Below, piece after piece: positions 29,401-37,470 of a DNA stretch of 64,000 nt (positions are counted from its first letter, which is position 1; each line of letters starts with the position of its first letter). The notes beneath the pieces are model-generated. The model ran no database searches and was not told where the DNA came from. It worked only from the letters and a program-made list of their open reading frames with translations. A program made the position numbers and the translations under genes. Source of the stretch: Thecamonas trahens ATCC 50062 (lineage: Eukaryota > Apusozoa > Apusomonadida > Apusomonadidae); NCBI RefSeq assembly GCF_000142905.1, contig NW_013657662.1, positions 463,021 to 527,020 of the forward strand, given 5' to 3'.

Positions 29401-31592
29401 CCATAACTTGCGTGATGCTTCTCGCTCGCCTCTTCTTGCTCCTCGAGTGAAGCACCGCTAGACGATAGCGAGCAGCCTTGGAGGTTGCGATGTCGAGGCG
29501 GCGGCGGCGACGCGCCCGCCTGCCCTGCGGTTTGACGACGCCAGCGAGTGCTTGTCTCATTGGTAGGGTTGTGGGCAATGGCTGACGAAGACGAGGCACG
29601 AACAAGGGTGTGGGATGAGGTGTCCGAAGCCTGACCGGCAAGCTGCGATTCAGCGTAGCTTGCATGGCTGGTGCCGTCGAGGGTTGGCGCGACGCGCGGC
29701 GGAACAGCGCGGCGCGCCGAGACCGGCGGCGAGATGGTTTGGATGGGCATGACGTTGCGTGGCGGGATGCGCGGAGCGGCGGGCTTGTTGATACGACCTG
29801 GTGGAAGGGAGCGAACCGAGGACGGTCGTCCGGCTTCCTGGGCGGTGCTTGAGTCTGAAACGGGGGACGACGATGATGATGATGAGGAGGAGGCCGCGGC
29901 GCGGATATTGTCGGGCTCATCGCCAGGGCCCAGGCCTTGAGGTGTGTTGGCGAGAGTGCCGGCGAGGGCCTTGGACGAGGTGTGCGGTGATGGCGGGTCC
30001 GAGATAGATGAGCTTGAGGAAGACGTTGTCGCCGCCGACGATGAGGAGCGGCGACGGTGGCTGGTGCGCTTGGGCGGCGCAAGGTGGGCCGAGGAGACCG
30101 AGTCTGCGGACGAGTCGGAGGCGTCGTGTTTGGCGGAGGCGTGCGAGACGTGGGTTGCGATGTGGTCGGCCTGCGAGGGGGCGTGGACGAAAAAGGCAGT
30201 GTCCGCGCCGTAGGCGACGCCGTTGATGGAGCAAGCCTTGAAGGCCATGTAGTTTTGAGTAAGTGTGCCGGTCTTGTCTGAGAAGATGTACTGGACCTGG
30301 CCGAGCTCCTCATTGAGCGAGGAGGTGCGCGACATGGCGGGAGTGTCCTTGGGCGGGTAGTACATGGTGATGTCCTGGTCGATGAGCTTGGACTGGCCAA
30401 ACTTGACGGTTTCCATCGAGACGTAGAGCGAAATGGGGATGAGGGTGGAGAAGAGGATGACAAAGGTGAGGAAAGAGAGAGCGCCAGCAGCGCGTGGGTT
30501 GACGTTGCCAAGGGCGAGGTAGTGGGCCGAATGAGTGTTGCGGCGGAGCCAGACTGAGTTGCCGACGGCGCAGACAAGGCAAAGAGAGACCTCAAGAATA
30601 AACATGCCGATGATGAGGCGATTTGTGAGGCGCTCGACGCGCGACTGCTTCATGCGGACGCGGTTGGACGACTTCATGATCTTGGTGTCACGGCCAGTGT
30701 AGACGACGAGACCGTAGATCTCTGCGGTGTTGCGCAGTTGCGAGTCGCGGAGGAGGATTTGCTGGTTGGTGACCTTGATGCCCGAGGCGAGGGTGGCAGC
30801 CTGCGGGCGGGCGCGCGAGGCCTCGGAAAATTGCATCAGCGAGCCAGCCGAGGGCAGGGCGCGGAGCGGGGGGCGTTGGTGCGAAGCGGGCGGCGGCTGG
30901 ACGCTAGCCGAAAAGTGGTGAGGCGGAAGGAGGCGAAGGACACCGTTGAAGGAGTACATGGCCGAGTTTGGCGGATCGCACTCGAGCTCTGCACGGAGCG
31001 AGAGCAGCTGGTCAAGGTCCACGGAGGCCGTGGCGGGAGGGGCCTGGCGGATCTTGAGGTTTGACTCGCCGTCGAGGTTTGAAGTCTCGATGTAGCACAT
31101 ACCCTGCGGGCCGGAGGAGGCGATGACCATGATGTCAGCGGGGAAGAACTGCTTGTTGGTGACGTTGACAATGTCACCTACGACGAGATCCTGCCAGCGG
31201 ACGGGCATCTTGACGCCGTTTCTCACGACTATGGTCTGACGTTGATTGACAACTCGATCATTGACATGACGATGATAGTCCTCAAGAGCCTCCTTGATGG
31301 CGGTAAACATGAGAACAATGGCAAGGGTCATTGCCACCGTGCCTGTGCCCAGAGGAGAGACACCGGGGATCTGTTGCAAGACGGCGATAAAGAGAAAGTA
31401 AACGTTGGCAATGCGATGGAACTGTTCCCAGAGGTTCTTCGGAACAAAGTTGAAGACGGTGTACTTTGACGTCGTTGTGTAGTTGGAGTTGAACTCGAGC
31501 GAGTCATTGTACTCTCTGTCATTCATCCGCAGCTTGCGCGGGACGACTGTCGGGGCAACCCGAACACCACGGGACGGCCACGGCCAGCACAT
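26409..31592 (-). CDS. P4-type ATPase (phospholipid flippase)
   Basis: 1727 residues. A P4 ATPase moves aminophospholipids or other lipids to the cytosolic leaflet, usually with a CDC50 partner. The N-terminus has the P4 pattern YTTTSKYTVFNFVPKNLWEQFHRIAN. The actuator motif is DGES (about 176). The helix-4 motif PISL is followed by DKTGTLT with the phosphorylated Asp at 439. Next come TGDKQETA and GDGANDVDMI (about 1163), then six C-terminal helices. Two expansions are unusual: about 300 residues of Ser/Pro/Arg low complexity right after DKTGTLT in the N domain, and a C-terminal tail of over 200 residues rich in Ser, Arg and Gly ending in SRSRSGSRRRRSRRR. The stop is 15 bp from the AGPS stop (convergent). 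Confidence 0.93.
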   Translation of the reverse strand: MCWPWPSRGVRVAPTVVPRKLRMNDREYNDSLEFNSNYTTTSKYTVFNFVPKNLWEQFHRIANVYFLFIAVLQQIPGVSPLGTGTVAMTLAIVLMFTAIKEALEDYHRHVNDRVVNQRQTIVVRNGVKMPVRWQDLVVGDIVNVTNKQFFPADIMVIASSGPQGMCYIETSNLDGESNLKIRQAPPATASVDLDQLLSLRAELECDPPNSAMYSFNGVLRLLPPHHFSASVQPPPASHQRPPLRALPSAGSLMQFSEASRARPQAATLASGIKVTNQQILLRDSQLRNTAEIYGLVVYTGRDTKIMKSSNRVRMKQSRVERLTNRLIIGMFILEVSLCLVCAVGNSVWLRRNTHSAHYLALGNVNPRAAGALSFLTFVILFSTLIPISLYVSMETVKFGQSKLIDQDITMYYPPKDTPAMSRTSSLNEELGQVQYIFSDKTGTLTQNYMAFKACSINGVAYGADTAFFVHAPSQADHIATHVSHASAKHDASDSSADSVSSAHLAPPKRTSHRRRSSSSAATTSSSSSSISDPPSPHTSSKALAGTLANTPQGLGPGDEPDNIRAAASSSSSSSSSPVSDSSTAQEAGRPSSVRSLPPGRINKPAAPRIPPRNVMPIQTISPPVSARRAVPPRVAPTLDGTSHASYAESQLAGQASDTSSHTLVRASSSSAIAHNPTNETSTRWRRQTAGQAGASPPPPRHRNLQGCSLSSSGASLEEQEEASEKHHASYGLRDAGPQPANCPLLTGRPIPHVVFDDDGDRLKAALLDPETGDAIREFAELLGVCHTVIPEIDFVGGNDSDDDVANDDANDGSKPAVIYQAASPDEGALVNAAKMFGYEFHTRTPSSVTVSVFGQDVEYPILAILPFTSARKRSSVVVQRPNGEILVLTKGADVVVMELLDSFTLNNSRIAPSTQSHLDRFAAQGLRTLVVAKRVVSPGLWASWSEELDRLENLPESSEKSAALAAIYDDIESELVLVGATAIEDKLQDGVPEALATLREAGIKVWVLTGDKQETAIMIGYSCQLLTPNMQVIVLNASEEAKVATNRDELDRVRALLLSFMEDQVAAIASAIDGPEAVNYAVVIDGYTMRMILGEPGSGSFSLFDRFRNPVEEEDMLTVRLREAFLDLAVECVSVIGCRVSPAQKAQMVRFVQAHLDPVSLAIGDGANDVDMIREANIGIGISGEEGGQAALAADYALAQFRFLLPLLLVHGHWCYHRISTLIFYCFYKNMALTLIPFWFVFFNGFSGQTFVERWTIAMYNTLFTALPIITMGLYDQVLRRTSLLQYPKLYYRGQDNKYFDGWAFASWVASAVFHSIVFFFFVEAALAHNVHGPDGRVFGLFSNGVHIFTAVVIAVNLKAALELSTWNIVTVSALAASLVLYFGWLVGFSYVASFFRDAVNMYFVGTTVIATPTFWFLGLLVPVLALLPDYTLKYLRRWYYPEPADIVKELKVTADDEHIGIRAALQAVHTLLQTVVPVWPDAILPHPSGFAFEAEPEGHIQAITDPTNGSHGRNAAVAAPAFARPHVGTGASSGGGPLPRGGSGSRSLGVQQNVGRIRAVIADADADADTGSSRSAGGSWSSRAPPSLAESAPVVNTRGARHGVTGAPRRVAGTASSVTAEPGAGRAFALSTAPAAMLSRPRPATVSSPSGLAPFMPPGEGGHAPVPGSASSLGPGTDQARSWQNIRSFQESIDELSTAAASIAAESVDGRSRSRSGSRRRRSRRR

Positions 31593-32624
31593 GCGCCTAA
31601 CGAGTAATAGTGGTGGGGTGAGGGAGAGGAGCGAGCGAGCGAGAGAGAGGTGGTGGTGGAGATGTAGAGAGTGTGTGTGGTGAGGGTGTGGAGGTGATAG
31701 GTGTGAGAGTGTGGCTGTGGGTGCGGTGCGGGGGAGGGTGGTGGTGGGTGGCGCGGAATTGAGCTGGAACTGTTGATGATGGTGGAATGTGGTGGTGGTG
31801 GTGGTGGTGGTGGGGTGGGGGGGGGGGATGGGGATTGGGGGGAAGTAAGAGGGAATGCGATGGGGTCGAGTGATGGTGGTGGCGGACTGGTGTGTGATGG
31901 TTAGAGCAAGTGATGGCTAGCGTGTGTGATGGTGCTGACTGACATGGTCGTGGGATGTGTCCACGGGGGGGGGGAGGGGGGGGGGAAGAGAGTGAGGGAC
32001 GAGAAGAGTGGGCTTGGGCTGGTATGGGGATGGATGACAGTCGTAGAGTCAAAGTTGGAGTCGAAGTCGGAGGGATCGGGTCGGGATCGGGTTGGGACTC
32101 GGCGAGAGTAGCCAGGGACGGGGTTTGGAGGAGTGGCAGTTGATCGGTGGCTGGAAGAGTGAACTGCTGGCCGAGGATTGTTGACGGCGCAGAGTCTACG
32201 GCTGGCGATGGCGCACAGGCGAAGCGGCAGCGAATGCTGGTTTGTCAATCATCTCTGGCTCCTGCATTGGTGGCCATGGTCCCTCCTTCGGCCTCAGCAG
32301 CGGATGTGCTATACACGCGCGTAGCGCACGGTGCTTCCGTCCCGCCGATAGTTGTCGCAGAGACGATGCAGTGTGCAGGATGTGACGACAAGGTCGTGTG
32401 TGTGTGTGAGTGTGTGTGTGGGGGTTGGGTGTGTGTGTGGGGGCTGTTTGGTCTTGTGGGTGAAACCATGTGGCAGCATCTGGGTGATGACTGTGGCTGG
32501 CTGTGTGCCCTTTTTGTTGCGCGACGTCACACTCCAGCTGTTGGCAACCGTGGGCGTCATGGCCGTTGATTGCTGCAAAAGCAGCTAGTCATACTTATCT
32601 CTAGCTGTTGTAAGAACAAAGAAA
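31593..32624. other. Intergenic region between the divergent P4-ATPase and TRIM-like genes
   Basis: About 1.0 kb without a supported gene. It is strongly G-rich on the plus strand, with (tgg)n at about 31788-31812, G-runs at 31815-31826 and 31966-31983, and a (gt)n tract at about 32397-32440. Open frames exist on both strands but encode only compositionally biased sequence. Both promoters should lie here. Confidence 0.5.
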
Positions 32625-34421
32625 ATGGATAGCATTGAGATCGGAGTGTGCAGCGTGTGCTTGGATGGCTACTCGGCTGAGAGGAAGCCAATGATCCTTG
32701 CGTGCGGACACTCGTTCTGCGAAGTCTGCATTCACCAGTGGAAGGCTGCTAACGGCGGGGCGCACTTGAAGTGCCCAGCGTGCAGGAGGCTTGCATCAGC
32801 ATACCCTCCAGTCAACTACCAGCTACTCGAGACATGCATCGGGGTGCGTGCAGGGCAGATGGCGGCCGTAGAAGCCTCCAGCTGGCCGCTGTTCTGCAGC
32901 TGCAGCCATGACGGGAAGGATCAGCCGCTGGCGACTGTCCGGTGTCGCGACTGCCGCCAGTCGTTCTGCACCGATTGCTCAAAGGCAATCCATGTGTGGA
33001 TCGGGGCGGCCAAGCATGAGGTAGTTCCTGTGATGTCGGTGCGCTCAGGCGTTGATAGCGCACCCATCTGCCCCCAGCACAACATGCCGTGGGTATGGGT
33101 GTGCAGCGAGGCCGAGTGCAGCGGGAGGCGTCTGGGATGCGCGGCGTGCATTGCTCGGGGCATTCATAAGGGGCATGATGTGGAGAAGCTGACAGATGCG
33201 CTTGATCGGCACCACAAGGAGCGAGTGCAAGTAGTGGAGCAGGTCAAGAAGTTTGCCGGCCAAGCGGCGGCGGCGAAGGAGCTGGCGCGGACGCAGAGGA
33301 AGGTACTCGCCAAGGTGGAGACCACGCTCACGGCCAAGATCACCAAATCATTTGACCGGTATGTCAAGAAAATCATAGCCCACAAGGCGAAGGCGCTTGC
33401 CGAACTAACGGCGAAGGTCCAGACCGCCAGCATGTCGCTGGATACGTTCGAATCGATGCTGGTGAATGAGACGAACAAGCTGGAGGCGGCTGCGGCGCAG
33501 ATCGAGGCCAACACGGAGCAGATTGGTGCGCTGATCCTGGCCAAGAGCAACAAGCTGGTGAAGGAGAGCAAGCTGGCGCTGACAAAAGCGGCCAAGGCGA
33601 CGTCGCTCCCGCCGACGTCGGTGACAATGTCTCGGAGAAATGCTAGGTTGCCGTCGGTGGAGGTGCAGCTCTCGGCCACACCGGCCTCGAGCCTGTTGAG
33701 TTACACCTCGGCGCTCGGGATCTCCAGCATCACCGACACTGTTGCCAAAGTCGGGCCCAGCACCAACGGCATCGTCATGTCGCGGGGCTTCAAAGACGTT
33801 CGGCATCGGTTCGAGTTTATGCTGACGCCGCCGTCGGGCGCGCCGGATGATGCTGGCTGCAACGTCGGTGTCGGTGTGACGAGTATGGCGACGTGGGACG
33901 CTCAGCTGCGCAACAGCGAGCAAACAATCATGTGGGCAATGGACAAGATCACAAGCGGCAAGAAGGAGGAGAAGCTCTCGACAACTGCCAAGCTTGCTGC
34001 CGGCAAGGTCTGCGCCGTCGAGTACGACCCGCACAGCGGCGAGTTTGCGACGTTTGTCGAGGGTGCGTCGACTGGGATCCACTTTCAGCGCGTCATCCGC
34101 GGCGACCTTCTCCACTTTATCTTGTCTGGCGATGCCAACTGGACCCTTACGTGCGTGTCGATGACCGCGGTTCCCAGTGTGAGTGCTGCCGCTGCTGGGT
34201 CGGCGTTTGCGGCGGTGGGCGAGGCTGCGATGCCGGCTGTGGGGACCAAGCGGCGGCGTGCTTTGTTGAGCGCAGGGGTAGCGACAACGGGCGGACCAGC
34301 CCAGGCCCTCTATCGACCGATGGCGCTTGCGGATGTGGCGCATGCTGGGGAACTAGCCTGTGGGGGGCAGATGAAGCGGCGGAGGATGCTCGGGCCCACG
34401 TCGACGTTGTCGCAGGGTTGA
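32625..34421 (+). CDS. TRIM-like RING/B-box/coiled-coil protein with SPRY-like C-terminus
   Basis: 598 residues, probable E3 ubiquitin ligase. The C3HC4 RING ligands are visible at C9, C12, C27, H29, C32, C35, C50 and C53. Two B-box-like zinc modules follow: FCSCSH...CRDC...FCTDC...H, then CPQHNMPWVWVC...CAAC...H..H. A long coiled coil (about 190-310) rich in Ala, Lys and Glu comes next. The region about 375-520 has SPRY/B30.2-like strands (FKDVRHRFEFML, GVGVTSMATWD, VEYDPHSGEFATF). The tail is Ala-rich with KRRR and KRRRM clusters that may be nuclear signals. This is the RBCC-SPRY order of animal TRIM proteins, notable in a protist. The ATG at 32625 sits six residues before the RING. Confidence 0.82.
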   Translation: MDSIEIGVCSVCLDGYSAERKPMILACGHSFCEVCIHQWKAANGGAHLKCPACRRLASAYPPVNYQLLETCIGVRAGQMAAVEASSWPLFCSCSHDGKDQPLATVRCRDCRQSFCTDCSKAIHVWIGAAKHEVVPVMSVRSGVDSAPICPQHNMPWVWVCSEAECSGRRLGCAACIARGIHKGHDVEKLTDALDRHHKERVQVVEQVKKFAGQAAAAKELARTQRKVLAKVETTLTAKITKSFDRYVKKIIAHKAKALAELTAKVQTASMSLDTFESMLVNETNKLEAAAAQIEANTEQIGALILAKSNKLVKESKLALTKAAKATSLPPTSVTMSRRNARLPSVEVQLSATPASSLLSYTSALGISSITDTVAKVGPSTNGIVMSRGFKDVRHRFEFMLTPPSGAPDDAGCNVGVGVTSMATWDAQLRNSEQTIMWAMDKITSGKKEEKLSTTAKLAAGKVCAVEYDPHSGEFATFVEGASTGIHFQRVIRGDLLHFILSGDANWTLTCVSMTAVPSVSAAAAGSAFAAVGEAAMPAVGTKRRRALLSAGVATTGGPAQALYRPMALADVAHAGELACGGQMKRRRMLGPTSTLSQG

Positions 34422-34739
34422 TTCTTGCAGCAACGACAAACGTTGGGAAGCTGGCTATATCGCGACAAGTTCTAAAAGCAACGATCGCGAGTGGAGCTGG
34501 AGAAGAGGAGAATGGGGTGGGTGGATTGTGGTGAGATCGGGTGTGATGGGCGGCTCGGGTCGGTCCATGGATTGACCGGCATGTCGGGAGTCGCGGCAGC
34601 CGAGGAAGCGATTCGGTGCGCGCTGCAAGAACAGCAAGGCCAAAAAATACAGCCGTTGAGTGGACAAAAAGGGGGACATTCCGGGCGGAGCATAATCCAC
34701 AAGTCATCAGAAAAAGGGGGCGAGGGGCGGGGGGGGGTA
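34422..34739. other. Intergenic region upstream of EFL copy 3
   Basis: About 320 bp without a gene. An A-run followed by tacagccg (34641-34655) and a segment ggagcataatccacaag loosely echo the upstream region of EFL copies 1 and 2, but most of it is unrelated. It ends in a long G-run (about 34728-34737) just before the conserved EFL leader. Confidence 0.5.
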
Positions 34740-34780
34740 CGGACAACACACCGCACCACTTATCTTAGACCGAAGCAAAC
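34740..34780 (+). promoter_or_regulatory. Conserved EFL leader/core promoter, copy 3
   Basis: Same 41-base block as at 14674 and 16373, directly before the third EFL gene, with unrelated sequence upstream. The sharp boundary at 34739/34740 is either the edge of a gene-conversion tract or the minimal conserved promoter. Confidence 0.55.
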
Positions 34781-36217
34781 ATGTCTGCTGAGACCTTTGA
34801 CCCCGCCCGCAAGCTCAACGTCGTCATCATTGGCCACGTCGATGCTGGCAAGTCCACCATGACCGGCCGTCTCATCTACGAGCTCGGCGGCATCGACGAG
34901 CGTGCCAAGGAGAAGCTCGAGCAGGCTGCTGCCGAGAACAACAAGGCCGGTTTCGCCTTTGCCTACTTCATGGACACGTCCAAGGAGGAGCGTGAGCGCG
35001 GTATCACCATCGACTGCCAGACGTCGTCGTTCCGCACCACCAACTACGACTACTCGATCACCGACGCCCCCGGTCATGCCGATTTTATCACGAACATGAT
35101 CACCGGTGCCGGCCAGGCTGACGTCGCGGTCCTCATGGTCCCGGCTGACGGTAACTTCGAGGCATCGATTGCCAAGCCGTCCGGCATGATGGCTGGTGGC
35201 CAGACCCGCCAGCACGCCAACCTCGCCAACCTGCTCGGCATCAAGCAGCTCGTGGTTTGCGTCAACAAGATGGATTCGTCGGAGGGCGGCGCCTACAACG
35301 AGGCTCGTTTCAACGAGATCCGCGATGAGGTTTCGCGCATGATTGACGAGGCTGGCTTCCACTCGGCCACTGTCCCGATCATCCCGGTTTCCGGCTGGGT
35401 TGGTGACAACCTCACCTCGCCGACCGAGAACATGCCGTGGTACAACGGCTGGTCCGGCCGGTACGGCTACACCGCCAAGCGCAAGAAGAAGGGCTTCGAG
35501 ATTGTCGGCGGCACCGAGATCAAGGGCAAGACCCTTGTCGAGGCGCTCGACAACTACATGCGCATCCCCGACCGTGACGCCAACGGCCCGCTCCACCTTT
35601 CGGTTTCGGGCTCGCGCCTCATCCCGGGCCAGGGTCTCGTGACCATGGGCCGGATTGAGATCGGTACCATCCGCAAGGACGACGTCGTCGCGCTCGCGCG
35701 CAACGGCCTGTCTGGCAAGACCTTCTCGATCCAGATGCACCACCAGGACGTGGACGCCGGTATTGCTGGCTTCAACGTCGGCATTGTGGTCAAGTTCCCG
35801 AAGGGCACCAAGCCGAAGCAGGTCAAGCGTGGTGACCTCCTGTACCGCCCGGCTGACTACGCCGACAAGCAGGAGCTCCTCCCGCGCCGCGTCAAGTCGT
35901 TCCGCGCCATGATCCGCGTGCAGAACCACCCTGGTGACCTCAAGGTCGGCTTCTGCCCGCAGATGTGCGTGCGTACCGGCCGGTGCGCTTCGCGCATTTC
36001 GGAGATCCACTGGGTGATGGGCAAGCGCACTGCTGGCCAGAAGCTCGAGAACCCGGAGTTCGTCCGCAAGCACGAGATGGCCGAGATCACCTTCGAGCCG
36101 CAGGGCTTCCTCTACTGCGAGACCTTTGAGCGCTCGGAGTCGTACGGCCGTGTTGCCGGCCTCGAGTCGAAGACCCTTGTCTTCATGGGCAAGATCATCG
36201 ACGTCGAGTACGCCTAA
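34781..36217 (+). CDS. EFL: Elongation factor-like GTPase (EFL), copy 3
   Basis: 478-residue EFL with the same protein sequence as copy 1 as far as I can compare by eye, 17-20 kb away from the tandem pair. The motifs [13 protein letters not shown] and NKMD are intact. Its few silent differences are shared in a mosaic way: some with copy 2 against copy 1 (gagcgtgcc, atcacgaac), some private (gaggtttcg), and the last codons (gacgtcgagtacgcctaa) differ from both. The 3' flank is unrelated to that of copies 1 and 2. This pattern fits gene conversion homogenising the coding region. Confidence 0.93.
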   Translation: MSAETFDPARKLNVVIIGHVDAGKSTMTGRLIYELGGIDERAKEKLEQAAAENNKAGFAFAYFMDTSKEERERGITIDCQTSSFRTTNYDYSITDAPGHADFITNMITGAGQADVAVLMVPADGNFEASIAKPSGMMAGGQTRQHANLANLLGIKQLVVCVNKMDSSEGGAYNEARFNEIRDEVSRMIDEAGFHSATVPIIPVSGWVGDNLTSPTENMPWYNGWSGRYGYTAKRKKKGFEIVGGTEIKGKTLVEALDNYMRIPDRDANGPLHLSVSGSRLIPGQGLVTMGRIEIGTIRKDDVVALARNGLSGKTFSIQMHHQDVDAGIAGFNVGIVVKFPKGTKPKQVKRGDLLYRPADYADKQELLPRRVKSFRAMIRVQNHPGDLKVGFCPQMCVRTGRCASRISEIHWVMGKRTAGQKLENPEFVRKHEMAEITFEPQGFLYCETFERSESYGRVAGLESKTLVFMGKIIDVEYA

Positions 36218-36328
36218 GTGTTTGCACTTGGTCATGAGCCGCACTGGTTGTTGGCTGGCCTCGGGTTGATGCGACATGTTCCTCGAGAATCAAGCCCCTG
36301 TAAACGCCTGGCTTTTTGTACTCTCACT

Positions 36329-36353
36329 GCGCGCGCGTGTGTGTGTGTGTGTG
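36329..36353 (+). repeat. Short (GC)n-(GT)n microsatellite
   Basis: A gcgcgcgc tract running into (gt)n immediately after the Bud32 stop codon, in the 136-bp convergent gap between EFL copy 3 and Bud32. Confidence 0.7.
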
Positions 36354-37229
36354 TTAGCCAAACATGTCGCGCTTGCGGCCGCGGGCGCGGACATCCTCCA
36401 GGCGGCCGAGGACGGCGTCGTCGTTGGCGCAAGCCTCTGCGTAGGCGCCGAGGACGGCGGCAAAGGCGTGCTCAGCAAAGGGATGGGTGGAGATGAAGGC
36501 ACGCTCGAGGACATAGAGATCGACAGCCTTGTCCTCGAGGCCGTCCGACTGAGCGACCGAGGCGAGGCCAAAGTCGATGGTGACGACCTCGAGATGGAGG
36601 ATGTTGAGAGCGACGAGGGCGCTCGGATCGAGCGGCTTTGAAGCCAGAACGGCAGCGTCTGACGGCGAGCGCGGACGGAGCATAAAGTTTGAGGTTGTCA
36701 GGTCGCCGTGAACGACGTCACCATTGTGCAGCAGAGCAATGTCCTTGCCGACGGCAGCAAGAACAGCCATGGCGTTGGGGGGGAGGTGATGTGGGCCGAC
36801 ATCATCCTTGATCTCCAGCCCCTCCATAGCCTGCAAGTAAGCCTTGAGTGTGATGCCATGAACCAGCTCCATATACAGCACCATCTCCTTGGTATCGACC
36901 ATCAGCACGCCCGGGACGGGCACGCCCAGAGCCCTTGCCCTTGCCAGCGACCTCGCCTCTGCCACCGTATGGGCGGCACGGAGCTTATCATCCAGAACCT
37001 TGTGGCGATAGCCCTTAACAAACCGATGCTTTGCAAGCGCATCAAGTCCTCCAAGCCGTCCGATGTACACTCTCTGCACACATGCCATGAGTATGGGTGT
37101 AAGGGGGAAAGGGCAGACGGGGGGGGAGGGGGAGGGGGGGGGGCGTACCGCTTCGGCTCCCTGCGCCAGGAGGGTGAAGCCCGGAAGGACAAGGGCAGGA
37201 GTAGGGGTGGGAGCACTAGTTGTGGCCAT
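36354..37229 (-). CDS. BUD32: Bud32/TP53RK kinase of the KEOPS complex (two exons)
   Basis: Exon 1 is 37229-37149, the intron 37148-37074 (75 nt, gtacgc...gtgcag) and exon 2 37073-36354, giving 266 residues. The intron is a multiple of three and lacks stops, so the frame reads through it as a proline-rich insert. Splicing restores the family sequence QGAEA|RVYIGRL and KHRFVKGYRH. The atypical-kinase motifs are HGDLTTSNFM (catalytic loop), IDFGLAS (metal binding), DKAVDLYVLERAFISTHP and the C-terminal RGRKRDMFG with the conserved basic tail. Bud32 is the ATPase/kinase subunit supporting Kae1 in N6-threonylcarbamoylation of tRNA A37. Confidence 0.9.
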   Translation of the reverse strand: MATTSAPTPTPALVLPGFTLLAQGAEAVRPPPSPSPPVCPFPLTPILMACVQRVYIGRLGGLDALAKHRFVKGYRHKVLDDKLRAAHTVAEARSLARARALGVPVPGVLMVDTKEMVLYMELVHGITLKAYLQAMEGLEIKDDVGPHHLPPNAMAVLAAVGKDIALLHNGDVVHGDLTTSNFMLRPRSPSDAAVLASKPLDPSALVALNILHLEVVTIDFGLASVAQSDGLEDKAVDLYVLERAFISTHPFAEHAFAAVLGAYAEACANDDAVLGRLEDVRARGRKRDMFG

Positions 37230-37470
37230 AGTGTGTGTAATCGTGCGTGTGCGTGTGTGCGTGTGTGGTAGTAGTAGTGGTGGTGGTGGTGGTGGTGGTG
37301 GTTGTGGTTGTGGTGAGGTGTGTGTGGTTGTGGTGGCTGTTCAACTGGCCAAGTTCGACGCGTTCCGCAAAGCCTTGAAGTGATCGACGCCGCCATGGCG
37401 GGACCTCTACGCATGGATGTCGACCGAGGAGCTGCATGTGACCATCCGCGATTTCACGCTGTGAGTCTTA
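37230..37470. other. Short intergenic region with (tgg)n repeat
   Basis: A (gt)n tract at about 37235-37265 and a (tgg)n tract at about 37279-37305 lie upstream of the Bud32 start. No gene is seen. Confidence 0.4.

Noticed and set aside
28538-30595. A 685-codon open frame overlapping the P4-ATPase on the same strand.
   Set aside because: Same-strand shadow in another frame; Ser/Arg/Pro-rich with no motifs, while the P4-ATPase frame carries every catalytic motif.
31597-32248. Pro/Ser-rich frames between the P4-ATPase and TRIM-like genes.
   Set aside because: Open only because the plus strand is G-rich; no domain, no splice context and no conserved motif.
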